Both the position numbers and the translations under genes were made by a program. From Strigamia acuminata (lineage: Eukaryota; Arthropoda; Chilopoda; Geophilomorpha; Linotaeniidae): a DNA stretch of 64,000 bases. Positions 40,929-52,005 of this stretch are shown here, piece by piece. How positions within the stretch are numbered: position 1 is the stretch's first letter; the number at the start of each line of letters is the position of its first letter. The notes beneath the pieces are model-generated. The model was given only the letters and a program-made list of their open reading frames with translations, had not been told where the DNA came from and made no database searches. Location: NCBI GenBank assembly GCA_949358305.1, contig OX442322.1, forward strand, positions 8,804,001 to 8,868,000, read 5' to 3'.

Positions 40929-43756
40929 GCGTTGCCGGCCAAAGAAGAAGGGAAGGCAAGGCAGAAAACTGTTGAAGGAATTCCCCATCAAAACCAAGAG
41001 CACGGGAAGAAAAAGTATCGAAGCCAAGCTTGACTTTGTGAAAGTCGCGAAGGCAAAACCATAGACACTAAAAGAAACTTAGAACACGAGAGAAGAAAGA
41101 GAAGGGCCGTGCCATGATGACCTAGTCCAGACACCAAGGGGCTACGGCGTCGCCAATAGACACGTGGCGCACACGCAAGAACCTTCAGAAAATCCGACTG
41201 AACGGGTTTTCTAACCAAAACGACGTGAGAACATTGCGGGAGCTTGTCCGAAAACTCAGTCTGTCAACCCGTAGACAGACGCTTAAACTAAACGAAAACT
41301 AAAAATGGGAGAACGGAAATCCTTGTCAGAGAGGAAAGGCGCTGGTCCAAAACAATCGTCCAACCAAACACCGAGGTTAGAAGTCTCAGAACCGAAAACT
41401 AAACGTCGTCGAAAAAAGGAAAACTGTCACAAAAACTCTTGATCGAGCATGGCCTCGCAAGGAACATGACATGCATGACGACTAGAAGAAACTTGGAACG
41501 CAAAAAGGAACAAACTTGAGACACGGCAGGCTTCACCGCCTCGTTGTTCTCGAGCCAGCGCTCAAGTGGCAACGTACCACGGAAACCTCCGTCCGCCTAA
41601 AAACACGAGCTGCGAACTCAAACTTATTAAACTATTAAAGACGACCCTTTTCTAGAAAACAAGAAAAATGCAAAATAAGGGAATGAATGCGTTGACCCAG
41701 ACCTATCGTCTGACCAACCACCCAGCATTCGTACGAAGAACTAGAAAAAGCCGTCAAGACCTAGGCACCACTCTTTCGCAAAGAGTGACTAACTAATCAC
41801 TTACCCAAAGCCATGACCACCTAGCTAACATGATCACGCCAGAAGAAGGAAAAAGAGAACGAGAAAGCATGAAGCTCAGGCAATGCGAACCATTCGCAGC
41901 CACTGCCACGCAAAGGCGTTGACCGCACCCTGACTTGACATGAACCCACGAAACCGCTAAGAGCAGAGAATAAAGAAAAAAGGAAAGACTTAGTCAGATG
42001 ACTGTGCAAGCCAACTGCGACCTCTTGTTCACAGTGACAATGAAACACGCGCACGCTGACCCATCGACCACAACTTGATCTAACTAACAAGAGAAAAACG
42101 GTTCAATTATCTAAAAAAAAAACGAGCACGTTCCGTGCAAATAAATACCGGCAAAAACGTCAATATTATCACTAAAGCTATTGGCCAAGTATGGCCTCAC
42201 AAGGGAAACTAACAAACTGGAACTGTGAAAACCAGCAAAAATTCCAAAACACTAAACTTTCTGCTTTTTTTTCCGAAGAGGGAATAAGTCCGTACCCAAA
42301 TAATCAATCCATTTCCTCCCCACGAGAAAAGAAAGGAAAGGGACCTGCTTCTTTTTGAAGATCAACAGGTGTCAAACGATACTGAAAAACGTTGGAAGCA
42401 GTGCAACTGCAACCAAATGAAACGAAGCTACCCTTCCTGCACGAAAACTAATCACGTCGTTGAAAAGAAATTAAAACCGGTGGCTTTCTTTCAACCGAGC
42501 TGCGCTTTACGAATGCGCCTTGAACAAGGAGGTACCCGATGGACTGCACGTCCGCACTCGGGCCACCGTGTAGCCTGTTGTGAGCAGACTACCACGAAGA
42601 CTGAAACTTCTTTAACCGAGGGGGAAATAGAAACTAGATCTAGTTAAAACCCCATGCTCCAATAAGGAGGCTACCGTATGAACGCTTGGCCCACCCCGAG
42701 TCGGAACCAATATGATTGAACCGAGAAACGAGAGAAGAGGGAGGGTTGCTTGACGTCCCTGATTACGAGGGGCGTCACACATAGACATGTCACACATAGA
42801 CATGAGCACAAGGACTTGCCAGTTGCCAACCGCATTCCTGGAACCGGTAAGCAACTGCAAGTCGACAATTGACTCGCTCACATACCCATTGACCACATCG
42901 TCGATCAGCAAGCCGACTTCCGGAAATCGCCACTCTACTGAAAGCACGTGTTGTCCAATGACTAAAACGTGTTGCCGAGTGCCGGCGCCAAGAAGGCCGC
43001 ACACACACGCCCTTCGACCCATCCTAGAGTGGGCTCCCTGCCTAGTGCATGTCTGCCTCACTGCAGAGCTAGGGATGAAAGACTAACAACAACTACTCAG
43101 TCGCGGGAAGCAAACGTAGAAATAGGGGCCGCCAAGAGGCGCAGGGACTATGTCTCGGACACGACATCTGACAGAGTATGGCAGTGCAAACCTGCCCTCT
43201 GAAACACATCGAATGGCAGTCCTTGCTGTGCACAGCAAGAACGACCATCCAAAACAAGTACCTATACCCTAACGCCACGCTAGCTAGCCACAACCCAAAA
43301 ATAGCAAGCAAGCTATTTCCTAAACGAATAAGCTAAAATGTCCAAATTCTAAGGTTGCCCCAAAGAACTAGAATAACTAAACTCCCTTTTTTAAACGATA
43401 AAAGGCGAGACTAATCACTAATGAAGACTCATGAAACGCTACGGACGTTTCCACGAAGAGAAAGCGAAAATGCAGAACGTACATCACCAGCGGTAGACAC
43501 TGGGTGCAGCGGTCAACAACAGAAACTGGACTTGCCCAGTGGGCGGTGCGGATCGGCTGCTCTAAACTTCCAGCACCGACAGAAGTCACACGCCTTTCTA
43601 TATCCAAACCCACTTGCAAACAAGTCGTATAACAATCTAACCGAACAGAAATTGAGGGACAGATAAGAACCGACTGACCTCGCGGGCCAGCGCTCGTTCA
43701 GCTAACCATGAGCAGCAAAAGAACGAATCGCGTTCTATAAACAAGAAACGTTCTAC

Positions 43757-44517
43757 TGTTTCTAGCAATGCTTTGTGGCCGTGTGGCACTCTAGAAGACA
43801 ACAGAAAAAGCTTATAACAAATAAACCTACTTACTAGAACTTGTGATGAGCTCCAAAAGAGATGATGCATTGCAGGAGAAATCCTGCTTGAAATCCCTGC
43901 AAAGTGGCCTAATAAGTGTCTGGAAGAACTCACCACTAATATGCCAAATAACACATAAACAAACCGAATTTAATGTAAAGTTAATATCTATCAAAAGTAC
44001 ACAGAAAAGAGAGGAGAAAATTACATATCTTAACCCTAGAAATCTACATAACAGTCACAGTGTAGTTGCTGCGCAACCTACAACAATTAGAGCAACGAGT
44101 GGCAACAATCACTCGCAAGAGGCGAATTGTCCCTCTAGTGACAAAATGATAAAGCGTATACAAGAAAATACACAGTTTCAAGTATAAAATCATTACAAAA
44201 GGCACAAAACCGTAATACATTAAGCCAAAGTGTTTCAAATAAATGAACTAACTTAGGAACTAACAGCAGCGACTCTTTGGACGAATCCAAGCAGTAAAAC
44301 TCCAAAGAATCAAAGGAAAAATACAAGATTACCTTAAGAAAGACAGCTTAAATCAGGTAAAACATAACTCCCACGTCACAAACTACACGAAATTCATTTA
44401 ACATTTAGCCAAAACTTAAGCTGCACTATTAACTAAACACAAACTTAAATAATTGATCAATTCAAGCAAATCCGCTATTGCGATAGCAAAAAATCCATGT
44501 TGCGCGTGCTCGCAACA
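43757..44517 (-). repeat. 3' LTR of N5 (761 bp)
   Basis: It pairs with 55649-56409 by length and by the shared 13-bp deletion near 44088. Confidence 0.92.
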
Positions 44518-45312
44518 GCGTTGCCGGCCAAAGAAGAAGGGAAGGCAAGGCAGAAAACTGTTGAAGGAATTCCCCATCAAAACCAAGAGCACGGAAAGAA
44601 AAAGTATCGAAGCCAAGCTTGACTTTGTGAAAGTCGCGAAGGCAAAACCATAGACACTAAAAGAAACTTAGAACACGAGAGAAGAAAGAGAAGGGCCGTG
44701 CCATGATGACCTAGTCCAGACACCAAGGGGCTACGGCGTCGCCAATAGACACGTGGCGCACACGCAAGAACCTTCAGAAAATCCGACTGAACGGGTTTTC
44801 TAACCAAAACGACGTGAGAACATTGCGGGAGCTTGTCCGAAAACTCAGTCTGTCAACCCGTAGACAGACGCTTAAACTAAACGGAAACTAAAAATGGGAG
44901 AACAGAAATCCTTGTCAGAGAGGAAAGGCGCTGGTCCAAAACAATCGTCCAACCAAACACCGAGGTTAGAAGTCTCAGAACCGAAAACTAAACGTCGTCG
45001 AAAAAAGGAAAACTGTCACAAAAACTCTTGATCGAGCATGGCCTCGCAAGGAACATGACATACATGAAGACTAGAAGAAACTTGAAACGCAAAAAAGAAC
45101 AAACTTGAGACACGGCAGGCTTCACCGCCTCGTTGTCCTCGAGCCAGCGCTCAAGTGGCAACGTGCCACGGAAACCTCCGTCCGCACGAAAACACGAGCT
45201 GCGAACTCAAACTTAATAAACTATTAAGGACGACCCTTTTCTAGAAAACAAGAAAAATGCAAAATAAGGGAATGAATGCGTTGACCCAGACCTATCGTCT
45301 GACCAACCACCC

Positions 45313-46772
45313 TGTTGCTAGCAACAAATGGAGTTGTCAAAACGTTTACCGGCTAGGAAGAAAATCTATACATGTGGCAATTTCCTGGAAATACAGACAA
45401 AACGTTTTTAATAATATTCTTGTGTGTTTGAGTTCGAATTTGTCAATTATCTGAATATTTCCCCGTATAAAAGCGTTTGCCATGTGAATTAATTATCTGA
45501 AATGTCAAAATATTGCTTTGTAAGTTTTTGTTGTCACTTATTAACGTTTTGTGCAAATTTTACCTGTTTCTTGAGTGTTATCTATTTCCAGTTCATTAGT
45601 GTAAGCAGTCCGACAAGCTGGATGCATCTCGCTCAATTCAAATGTGGACTGGAAGAGATCTAACTGTTATTATTAATGTTTAAATGCATTCAGTGCATTT
45701 TATCAGTTTATTAGCAATTTTCCTACCTTGTTTAATGTCCTGTGTGTCTATTGTGCGCATGTGAGTTCAACACCGCTCGTTTCAGGTGTGAAAACGTCCA
45801 AAATGCGTGCAAATGATCGCCTCCCATGCGTGTCCGCCTCTGGACAGCTGGTAGAAATGTTCCAAGTCCTGTCACGGATTAAAAACCACCTATATTAGTT
45901 GTTTGTATGCCTATTAATTAATTTGTTACCTTAAAATGCCTCTCACTTGTCCTGGAAGGTTAATTGGATTGCTTTTGTGCTCATATGAGCAATCTCTCTC
46001 TCCTTGTCCGCCATTGCTGTGGGCGTGGCTTAAGTGTCTCTGTAAAGATGTATTTAAAATTACCTTTTTGTGGGTTTTATGAGGTATTTGTGAGTAATTG
46101 AGCATTTGTGTAATTAGCAATGTAATAGTATTAAGTTTTATTGCATGATGATAATGCTTTCTGATGTAAATACTGCACTCACTGTAGAGCTGCAATTTGA
46201 TTGGTAGAAAACCTCTATATTTATTCTTTTTCTTGTGTTTCATGAATATTTACTAGGATTTAATGCATTTCTAATGGGTTCTTGAATATAGCATCTAAAG
46301 ATTGATTGTAAAACTGATTTATTACATTTAATGTAGGTTTTCAGTTGTTAGGCTTAAGCAAATGTACTTGATGCCCTGTACGGTAGTCTATTTGTATCAG
46401 ATGGTTTATTTCCTCCCTTTTTTAGGGACCTAAGGCTTCCTTACTTTCAAGTGCATATGTCCTTATACAATGCTTATGTGATTGCACTTGTTATAGTTTA
46501 TTGTTTTAAGTGTAACTGCTTTGTTTCTGCTCTCGCGCTGCATTGTATCTGTGTTATTCATGTTTTCAATGATATTAAACGATGTTTATTTTTACTCCCG
46601 TGGATTTTAACAGAATGAGTGAGGAGTAAAAACTCCTTGTTTCCTCCAAAGTACCTGCTGTTCTGAATGCCTGACAGATGGACATTGAATCTTCAAAGCC
46701 ACTATACAAAATCAGCGGTCAAAAAGAAGGTCCTTTGTTTCTTAATTGGCCCAGCCCAGGCCAGTTGCAACA
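45313..46772 (+). repeat. 5' LTR of BEL-C (1,460 bp)
   Basis: It starts with a perfect 14-bp palindrome, TGTTGCTAGCAACA, and ends GCAACA. Near the end CCACTATAC (46699-46707), then AAAATC, resembles the U5 tRNA-His motif. ATTAAA at 46574-46579 is a candidate poly(A) signal. It is unrelated in bulk to BEL-A and BEL-B LTRs. Confidence 0.93.
46699..46713 (+). promoter_or_regulatory. BEL-C U5 motif, weaker form
   Basis: CCACTATACAAAATC keeps the CCACTATAC part of the BEL-A/BEL-B motif and ends 59 nt before the LTR end. The duplicate copy is at 51932-51946 in the 3' LTR. Confidence 0.35.
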
Positions 46773-46776
46773 TTTT

Positions 46777-46793
46777 TGGTGCCGTGACCAGGA
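46777..46793 (+). other. BEL-C primer-binding site (tRNA-His type)
   Basis: TGGTGCCGTGACCAGGA, four T residues after the LTR end. It is complementary to the 3' end of a metazoan tRNA-His, including the terminal CCA, as recalled. Confidence 0.65.
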
Positions 46794-47836
46794 TACTTCG
46801 TGTCATCGCGAATTCGAGTCTGTGCCAGGTTTATTGTGTGATTTATGATTTGCTCTCATTTCAAGTGTCAAGCACCAGTGCTTTTTGTATGCGTGTCGTC
46901 CGTGCGCCGTTGTACGCCTGTATTTCCGGTCAGTTGCGGTCACGTATCTTGTGAAAGTGCCAAAAGGTGTGTTTCAAGTGCATCAGGTGTGTCCAGCTGC
47001 TTAGCGCCGTCTGTCTTCAAGTGCGCACTTGAGTTTGTGCCAAGTGACAGTGAGCCGTGCAGTGAATTCGCCTGTTTGGAGCAAATCGTCCTTTTCCCGT
47101 TTTGTGTCGTCGTGACAGTGGATCTCCTTCGAGTGGACAACGTCCTCAGTGTGGAGTTCAAGCCGCAGCGCACCACTGGTCGCGGACGTTCCTGGCTGTC
47201 AACTAGTCGTCAATCATCACACAACGCAATGCGATGTCCATCTGAAACAAAGATTTATATTTATAATTTTGTCTCAAATAAATTAAATATAATCTTCTTA
47301 AGTATATGTCCAGCATTCAGTCAGGTCTTTGGGGGAAAACAAATCGTTTATTTAGCAAAGTCTTATTCAAGTGATCAGTTTTGGTCTAATAAGAAAAGAT
47401 TTTCGAGAATAATTCAGTTAGGAGTGTTTTGTTTGCAATTTGGTTGTTAAATCTACAATTGAATCTGGGCAAATACTCAAGTTCGCTCGCCATTACTGCA
47501 TTAGGCAGAGAGCAATTGTCGCTTAAATACGCCAGAGTGCAATTCCGTACAGATAAGCGTATCGAAATTTATTGTGACTCGAGGGTTTTGGGGGTCTTTG
47601 TCATCTCCAAAATCAATAGTTAGCTCACATAAATTAAGCGCTGTCGCATCGATCCTTGAACGTGGGATTTCGAGGTCGAAATTCGAGTGTGTAAGTCAAA
47701 TCCGTCCTTTTTGTTTGTTGGTGTCTCTGCTTTGCCCTTAGTGTGTCGTCCGTTGGGTTGGGATCCAACTGGAAAAGGAGATTTTATTTTTACACAAAGA
47801 ATCAATTCCTGTTGTCAAAGTTTACTTATCTGAAAA
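46794..47836 (+). other. Leader of BEL-C
   Basis: About 1 kb between primer site and gag. It contains the motif CACAACGCAATG at 47220-47231. Frames of up to 201 codons exist (46845-47450), but none has a recognisable domain and they overlap in several phases, so I call it untranslated. Confidence 0.6.
47220..47231 (+). promoter_or_regulatory. BEL-C leader motif CACAACGCAATG
   Basis: It lies about 445 nt after the LTR. Flanking bases differ from BEL-B and N, so the core 12-mer stands out. Confidence 0.5.
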
Positions 47837-50512
47837 ATGTCACTTCCAGTAACCACTCCAGTCGCGCCGCCGTCCGCAGATCAGATAGAAGAATGGGAAA
47901 TCTTATGGAAATCGAAGATAGGGAACATAGAAGACTTGTTGGGAACGTCAACAAACATGCAGGATTTTGGGGAGTTGGATGCCATTTCCCAATCAATTCA
48001 GGAGCAACACGCTACATTGATAGATGATCTCACCGTTCTCCAACCGCACCTGGCAAGAGAGAAATATCTGGATTTCATCGTTCGTTTGGACAAGATTGGA
48101 TCGAAGGTCAACCACTTGAAGAAGCGAGTGGAAGTCGCCCGGACCAGTTCAACCTCCTTGGGAGCTAGTGCCATTGCTTCACAGACGTTCAACACCGGAT
48201 TCACATCGGTGTCGTCAAAGAAGCATAACTTACGCCTACCCAAGATTGAGATCACCAAATATGATGGAAGCCCACTGAAGTTCCAGTCATATATAGACAT
48301 GTTCGATGCTGCTGTCGACAAGAACGATGAATTGTCGGACATCGAGAAACTACAATACTTGAAGTCAACCTGTACCGGAGATGCGGAAAAGGTCGTTGGA
48401 TCTTTTCCACTAACCAAAGACTCTTACTCTCTTGCATTGGCAGAGCTAAGAAGTCGTTATGGATCTGAAATTAATCAGAAGAATGCGTTGGTAAAGTCGA
48501 TACGCGAACTCAAGGCGGTACACGAGATGTATCCAGTCCTGCCGGTCAAGCAATTGTTGACATCGATTTCATCCTCATTAAAAACGCTCGATAAACTACA
48601 TGTACCTATCCGAACAGCTGGTCTTTTCCTCGTGCCTGACCTTCTGGAAAAGTTTCCACCTGACATAGCGAAACGTTACCACCGCACCAACCAGGGTCGC
48701 ATGGACAACGTACTAAAGTTTGTGGACTTTGTTGCGGAAGAACTGCGGATTGCTGAGCTCGCTGAAGAAACGGTTCTGAAAGCAAAAGCATCTAAGAAAA
48801 AACAAGAAAAATCAGAAAAGTCACCGAAAGAGTCGGATTTTGCGCGAAAAGGCACCATGTCAACCTGTTTCACCTCACAGTCAGGGAAGGACAAACCTAA
48901 ACCATCCGGTCCAATGGGGTCGGGAAAAATCGTCTGCGTTTTTTGTGACGGATCACATTATAATGCGAAATGCGACGCTTCTCTTACTGTTGCGGAACGA
49001 ACAGAAATTGCTAAACAAAAGCGCTTATGCTTTAATTGCCTCCGCAGAAATCATTCGGCGAAAGACTGCTTGGTAAGCTTCAGTTGCAGGAAATGTGGTG
49101 GTCGACATCACACGATAATTTGTCAAAAAGGGGAAGAAAAACCTGCTGAAAAGAAAGAAGAAATTCCCACCCAATCCAGTGTCTCTGCAAATGTATCTTT
49201 AGCAGTTGCATCGAGTATTCAGTTGATGGTATTTTCAGCTCAATTAATCCGAAAAAACAAGGAGCCAGTTATCGTCCGAGGTCTTCTTGACCCCGGGAGT
49301 CACCGGTCGTACATATCTACCAAATTGGTCGAATGCCTTCGGATGACAAAGAAGGGATCCGTAGCATACATGATGAAGCGATTGGATGATGAACATGCGG
49401 TTCCCGCTAATTACGACGTAATTCCAGTAGAGCTACAGTCACGTCACGGAAATCAAAAGCTTACATTTGATGCGTTAAAAGCTAAAGCGTTGCCCACAGT
49501 CAGTGGACTGACAAACGCCGAAACTATCAAGAAAATATTGGCGTTTGGATTGGAATTAGCTGAACCGCATCCGTCAGTCACGGATGAAATTGACTTCCTA
49601 ATAGGAGGTGACAACTTTTGGAAAGTTGCTCTCTGTGGAAGAAAACGAATTAGCAAAACATTTGGTTTGTCTCGCACGATATTTGGTTGGATTGCCAATG
49701 GTTCGATTGGAAACACAAACCACGATTTGGATGAATATTCGGATACTAGCGCAGCTGTATCGTGTCTCTCGGTAGAACAAGGCCAAATTATCCGGAACAA
49801 ATCAAAAAATCCGGTCCTAATCGCAACTCAAGCATCGGAAGTCGTCCATCGCAAGAAGTTGAGTCAAATTTCAGATGAAAAGTCAAGTTGTTTCTGCACA
49901 GTCAACTCAAACCTTCCCAAATCATCAAAGACCATGCTTTCTCGAAAGGAAGGATCTGGAAATGCAGTCAAGAGCTGGCTACTTGGTTCTTTCGGCCGGG
50001 AAAATATTCCTCGTTACCGTGTGGAGAAGAGTTGGACTCGGAATTGGAGTGTAAGGTTATCCCACCCGGACTTTTTAAATTTCTGGGGCTCGATTCGAAG
50101 TAATCTAGAGGAAATTCAATCGATTAAAGGCCCAATGTTCTTGGGAAAAAAGGAAAAGCTTCTCGAGTTGCTGAAAATAGACAAAAAACCTTTACTATTC
50201 AGAAATACAAGAGACGTTTTGAGTCAAACTATTATCAAACAAGATCGAAATGTTGGCGCAGAAATCGAATTGGTAAAGGAAGCAGATGCACGTCGTCCTA
50301 AGTATCGATATAGATCGCCTTGCACAAAGATGAAGTCGTTTGTAGGCAAAAATCAGAAATTTTCTTTCACTCATCAAGACTATGGTTTCTATTCAAAAGA
50401 TCCACTGAAACAGAAACAGATGATAAATACACTGGTCAAGTTAAGCTTGGTCGCTGTTGGTAAAAGAATACCTGAATGGATTTCAAACCTATTACGTCAA
50501 AGAATTACATAG
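47837..50512 (+). CDS. BEL/Pao Gag-protease protein with unrecognised C-terminus, no RT or integrase
   Basis: An unbroken 891-codon frame from ATG 47837 (MSLPVTTPV) to TAG 50510-50512. Residues 1 to about 643 align with BEL-A and BEL-B: Gag of DUF1759 type around 130-290; zinc knuckles at C367, C398 and about C417; protease DPGSH with D485; and the region up to about VSCLS. After that the homology stops. About 248 residues follow that match nothing I know: rich in Lys and Arg, with no YMDD, no CDAS, and no DDE motifs. A normal BEL frame has about 1,100 further residues here. The replacement keeps the frame open to a stop 33 bp before the 3' LTR. Another frame (49888-50103) is also open for 71 codons, so it is uncertain that the C-terminal part is translated as drawn. 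It would supply capsid and protease but needs RT and integrase from elsewhere. Confidence 0.85.
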   Translation: MSLPVTTPVAPPSADQIEEWEILWKSKIGNIEDLLGTSTNMQDFGELDAISQSIQEQHATLIDDLTVLQPHLAREKYLDFIVRLDKIGSKVNHLKKRVEVARTSSTSLGASAIASQTFNTGFTSVSSKKHNLRLPKIEITKYDGSPLKFQSYIDMFDAAVDKNDELSDIEKLQYLKSTCTGDAEKVVGSFPLTKDSYSLALAELRSRYGSEINQKNALVKSIRELKAVHEMYPVLPVKQLLTSISSSLKTLDKLHVPIRTAGLFLVPDLLEKFPPDIAKRYHRTNQGRMDNVLKFVDFVAEELRIAELAEETVLKAKASKKKQEKSEKSPKESDFARKGTMSTCFTSQSGKDKPKPSGPMGSGKIVCVFCDGSHYNAKCDASLTVAERTEIAKQKRLCFNCLRRNHSAKDCLVSFSCRKCGGRHHTIICQKGEEKPAEKKEEIPTQSSVSANVSLAVASSIQLMVFSAQLIRKNKEPVIVRGLLDPGSHRSYISTKLVECLRMTKKGSVAYMMKRLDDEHAVPANYDVIPVELQSRHGNQKLTFDALKAKALPTVSGLTNAETIKKILAFGLELAEPHPSVTDEIDFLIGGDNFWKVALCGRKRISKTFGLSRTIFGWIANGSIGNTNHDLDEYSDTSAAVSCLSVEQGQIIRNKSKNPVLIATQASEVVHRKKLSQISDEKSSCFCTVNSNLPKSSKTMLSRKEGSGNAVKSWLLGSFGRENIPRYRVEKSWTRNWSVRLSHPDFLNFWGSIRSNLEEIQSIKGPMFLGKKEKLLELLKIDKKPLLFRNTRDVLSQTIIKQDRNVGAEIELVKEADARRPKYRYRSPCTKMKSFVGKNQKFSFTHQDYGFYSKDPLKQKQMINTLVKLSLVAVGKRIPEWISNLLRQRIT

Positions 50513-50545
50513 GATGTCGGTTTCTTTCTTTCGGCCGGCAATCTT
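50513..50545 (+). promoter_or_regulatory. 3' tract of BEL-C
   Basis: Pyrimidines, then TTTCGGCCGGCAATCTT, immediately before the LTR. It is the shortest form of the shared 3' tract and therefore shows its core best. Confidence 0.55.
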
Positions 50546-52005
50546 TGTTGCTAGCAACAAATGGAGTTGTCAAAACGTTTACCGGCTAGGAAGAAAATCT
50601 ATACATGTGGCAATTTCCTGGAAATACAGACAAAACGTTTTTAATAATATTCTTGTGTGTTTGAGTTCGAATTTGTCAATTATCTGAATATTTCCCCGTA
50701 TAAAAGCGTTTGCCATGTGAATTAATTATCTGAAATGTCAAAATATTGCTTTGTAAGTTTTTGTTGTCACTTATTAACGTTTTGTGCAAATTTTACCTGT
50801 TTCTTGAGTGTTATCTATTTCCAGTTCATTAGTGTAAGCAGTCCGACAAGCTGGATGCATCTCGCTCAATTCAAATGTGGACTGGAAGAGATCTAACTGT
50901 TATTATTAATGTTTAAATGCATTCAGTGCATTTTATCAGTTTATTAGCAATTTTCCTACCTTGTTTAATGTCCTGTGTGTCTATTGTGCGCATGTGAGTT
51001 CAACACCGCTCGTTTCAGGTGTGAAAACGTCCAAAATGCGTGCAAATGATCGCCTCCCATGCGTGTCCGCCTCTGGACAGCTGGTAGAAATGTTCCAAGT
51101 CCTGTCACGGATTAAAAACCACCTATATTAGTTGTTTGTATGCCTATTAATTAATTTGTTACCTTAAAATGCCTCTCACTTGTCCTGGAAGGTTAATTGG
51201 ATTGCTTTTGTGCTCATATGAGCAATCTCTCTCTCCTTGTCCGCCATTGCTGTGGGCGTGGCTTAAGTGTCTCTGTAAAGATGTATTTAAAATTACCTTT
51301 TTGTGGGTTTTATGAGGTATTTGTGAGTAATTGAGCATTTGTGTAATTAGCAATGTAATAGTATTAAGTTTTATTGCATGATGATAATGCTTTCTGATGT
51401 AAATACTGCACTCACTGTAGAGCTGCAATTTGATTGGTAGAAAACCTCTATATTTATTCTTTTTCTTGTGTTTCATGAATATTTACTAGGATTTAATGCA
51501 TTTCTAATGGGTTCTTGAATATAGCATCTAAAGATTGATTGTAAAACTGATTTATTACATTTAATGTAGGTTTTCAGTTGTTAGGCTTAAGCAAATGTAC
51601 TTGATGCCCTGTACGGTAGTCTATTTGTATCAGATGGTTTATTTCCTCCCTTTTTTAGGGACCTAAGGCTTCCTTACTTTCAAGTGCATATGTCCTTATA
51701 CAATGCTTATGTGATTGCACTTGTTATAGTTTATTGTTTTAAGTGTAACTGCTTTGTTTCTGCTCTCGCGCTGCATTGTATCTGTGTTATTCATGTTTTC
51801 AATGATATTAAACGATGTTTATTTTTACTCCCGTGGATTTTAACAGAATGAGTGAGGAGTAAAAACTCCTTGTTTCCTCCAAAGTACCTGCTGTTCTGGA
51901 TGCCTGACAGATGGACATTGAATCTTCAAAGCCACTATACAAAATCAGCGGTCAAAAAGAAGGTCCTTTGTTTCTTAATTGGCCCAGCCCAGGCCAGTTG
52001 CAACA
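50546..52005 (+). repeat. 3' LTR of BEL-C (1,460 bp)
   Basis: A copy of 45313-46772 with one seen difference at 51899. It is followed by the ACCC duplicate and then N5 internal sequence. Confidence 0.93.

Larger units (their letters stand above)
45313..52005 (+). mobile_element. BEL-C: 6,693-bp LTR element with Gag-protease only
   Basis: A complete element with two 1,460-bp LTRs, a canonical tRNA-His primer site, a leader with the shared motif, one 891-codon frame and a short 3' tract. ACCC (45309-45312, 52006-52009) flanks it, and N2 keeps the intact site near 14330-14345. The LTRs differ at one base by eye (46666 A, 51899 G), so insertion was recent. It lacks RT, RNase H and integrase and must have moved with enzymes supplied in trans. 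It is antisense to N5. Confidence 0.93.

Noticed and set aside
46845-47450. 201-codon frame in the BEL-C leader
   Set aside because: It overlaps other leader frames, has no domain and includes the conserved leader motif. Without other copies there is no support for coding.
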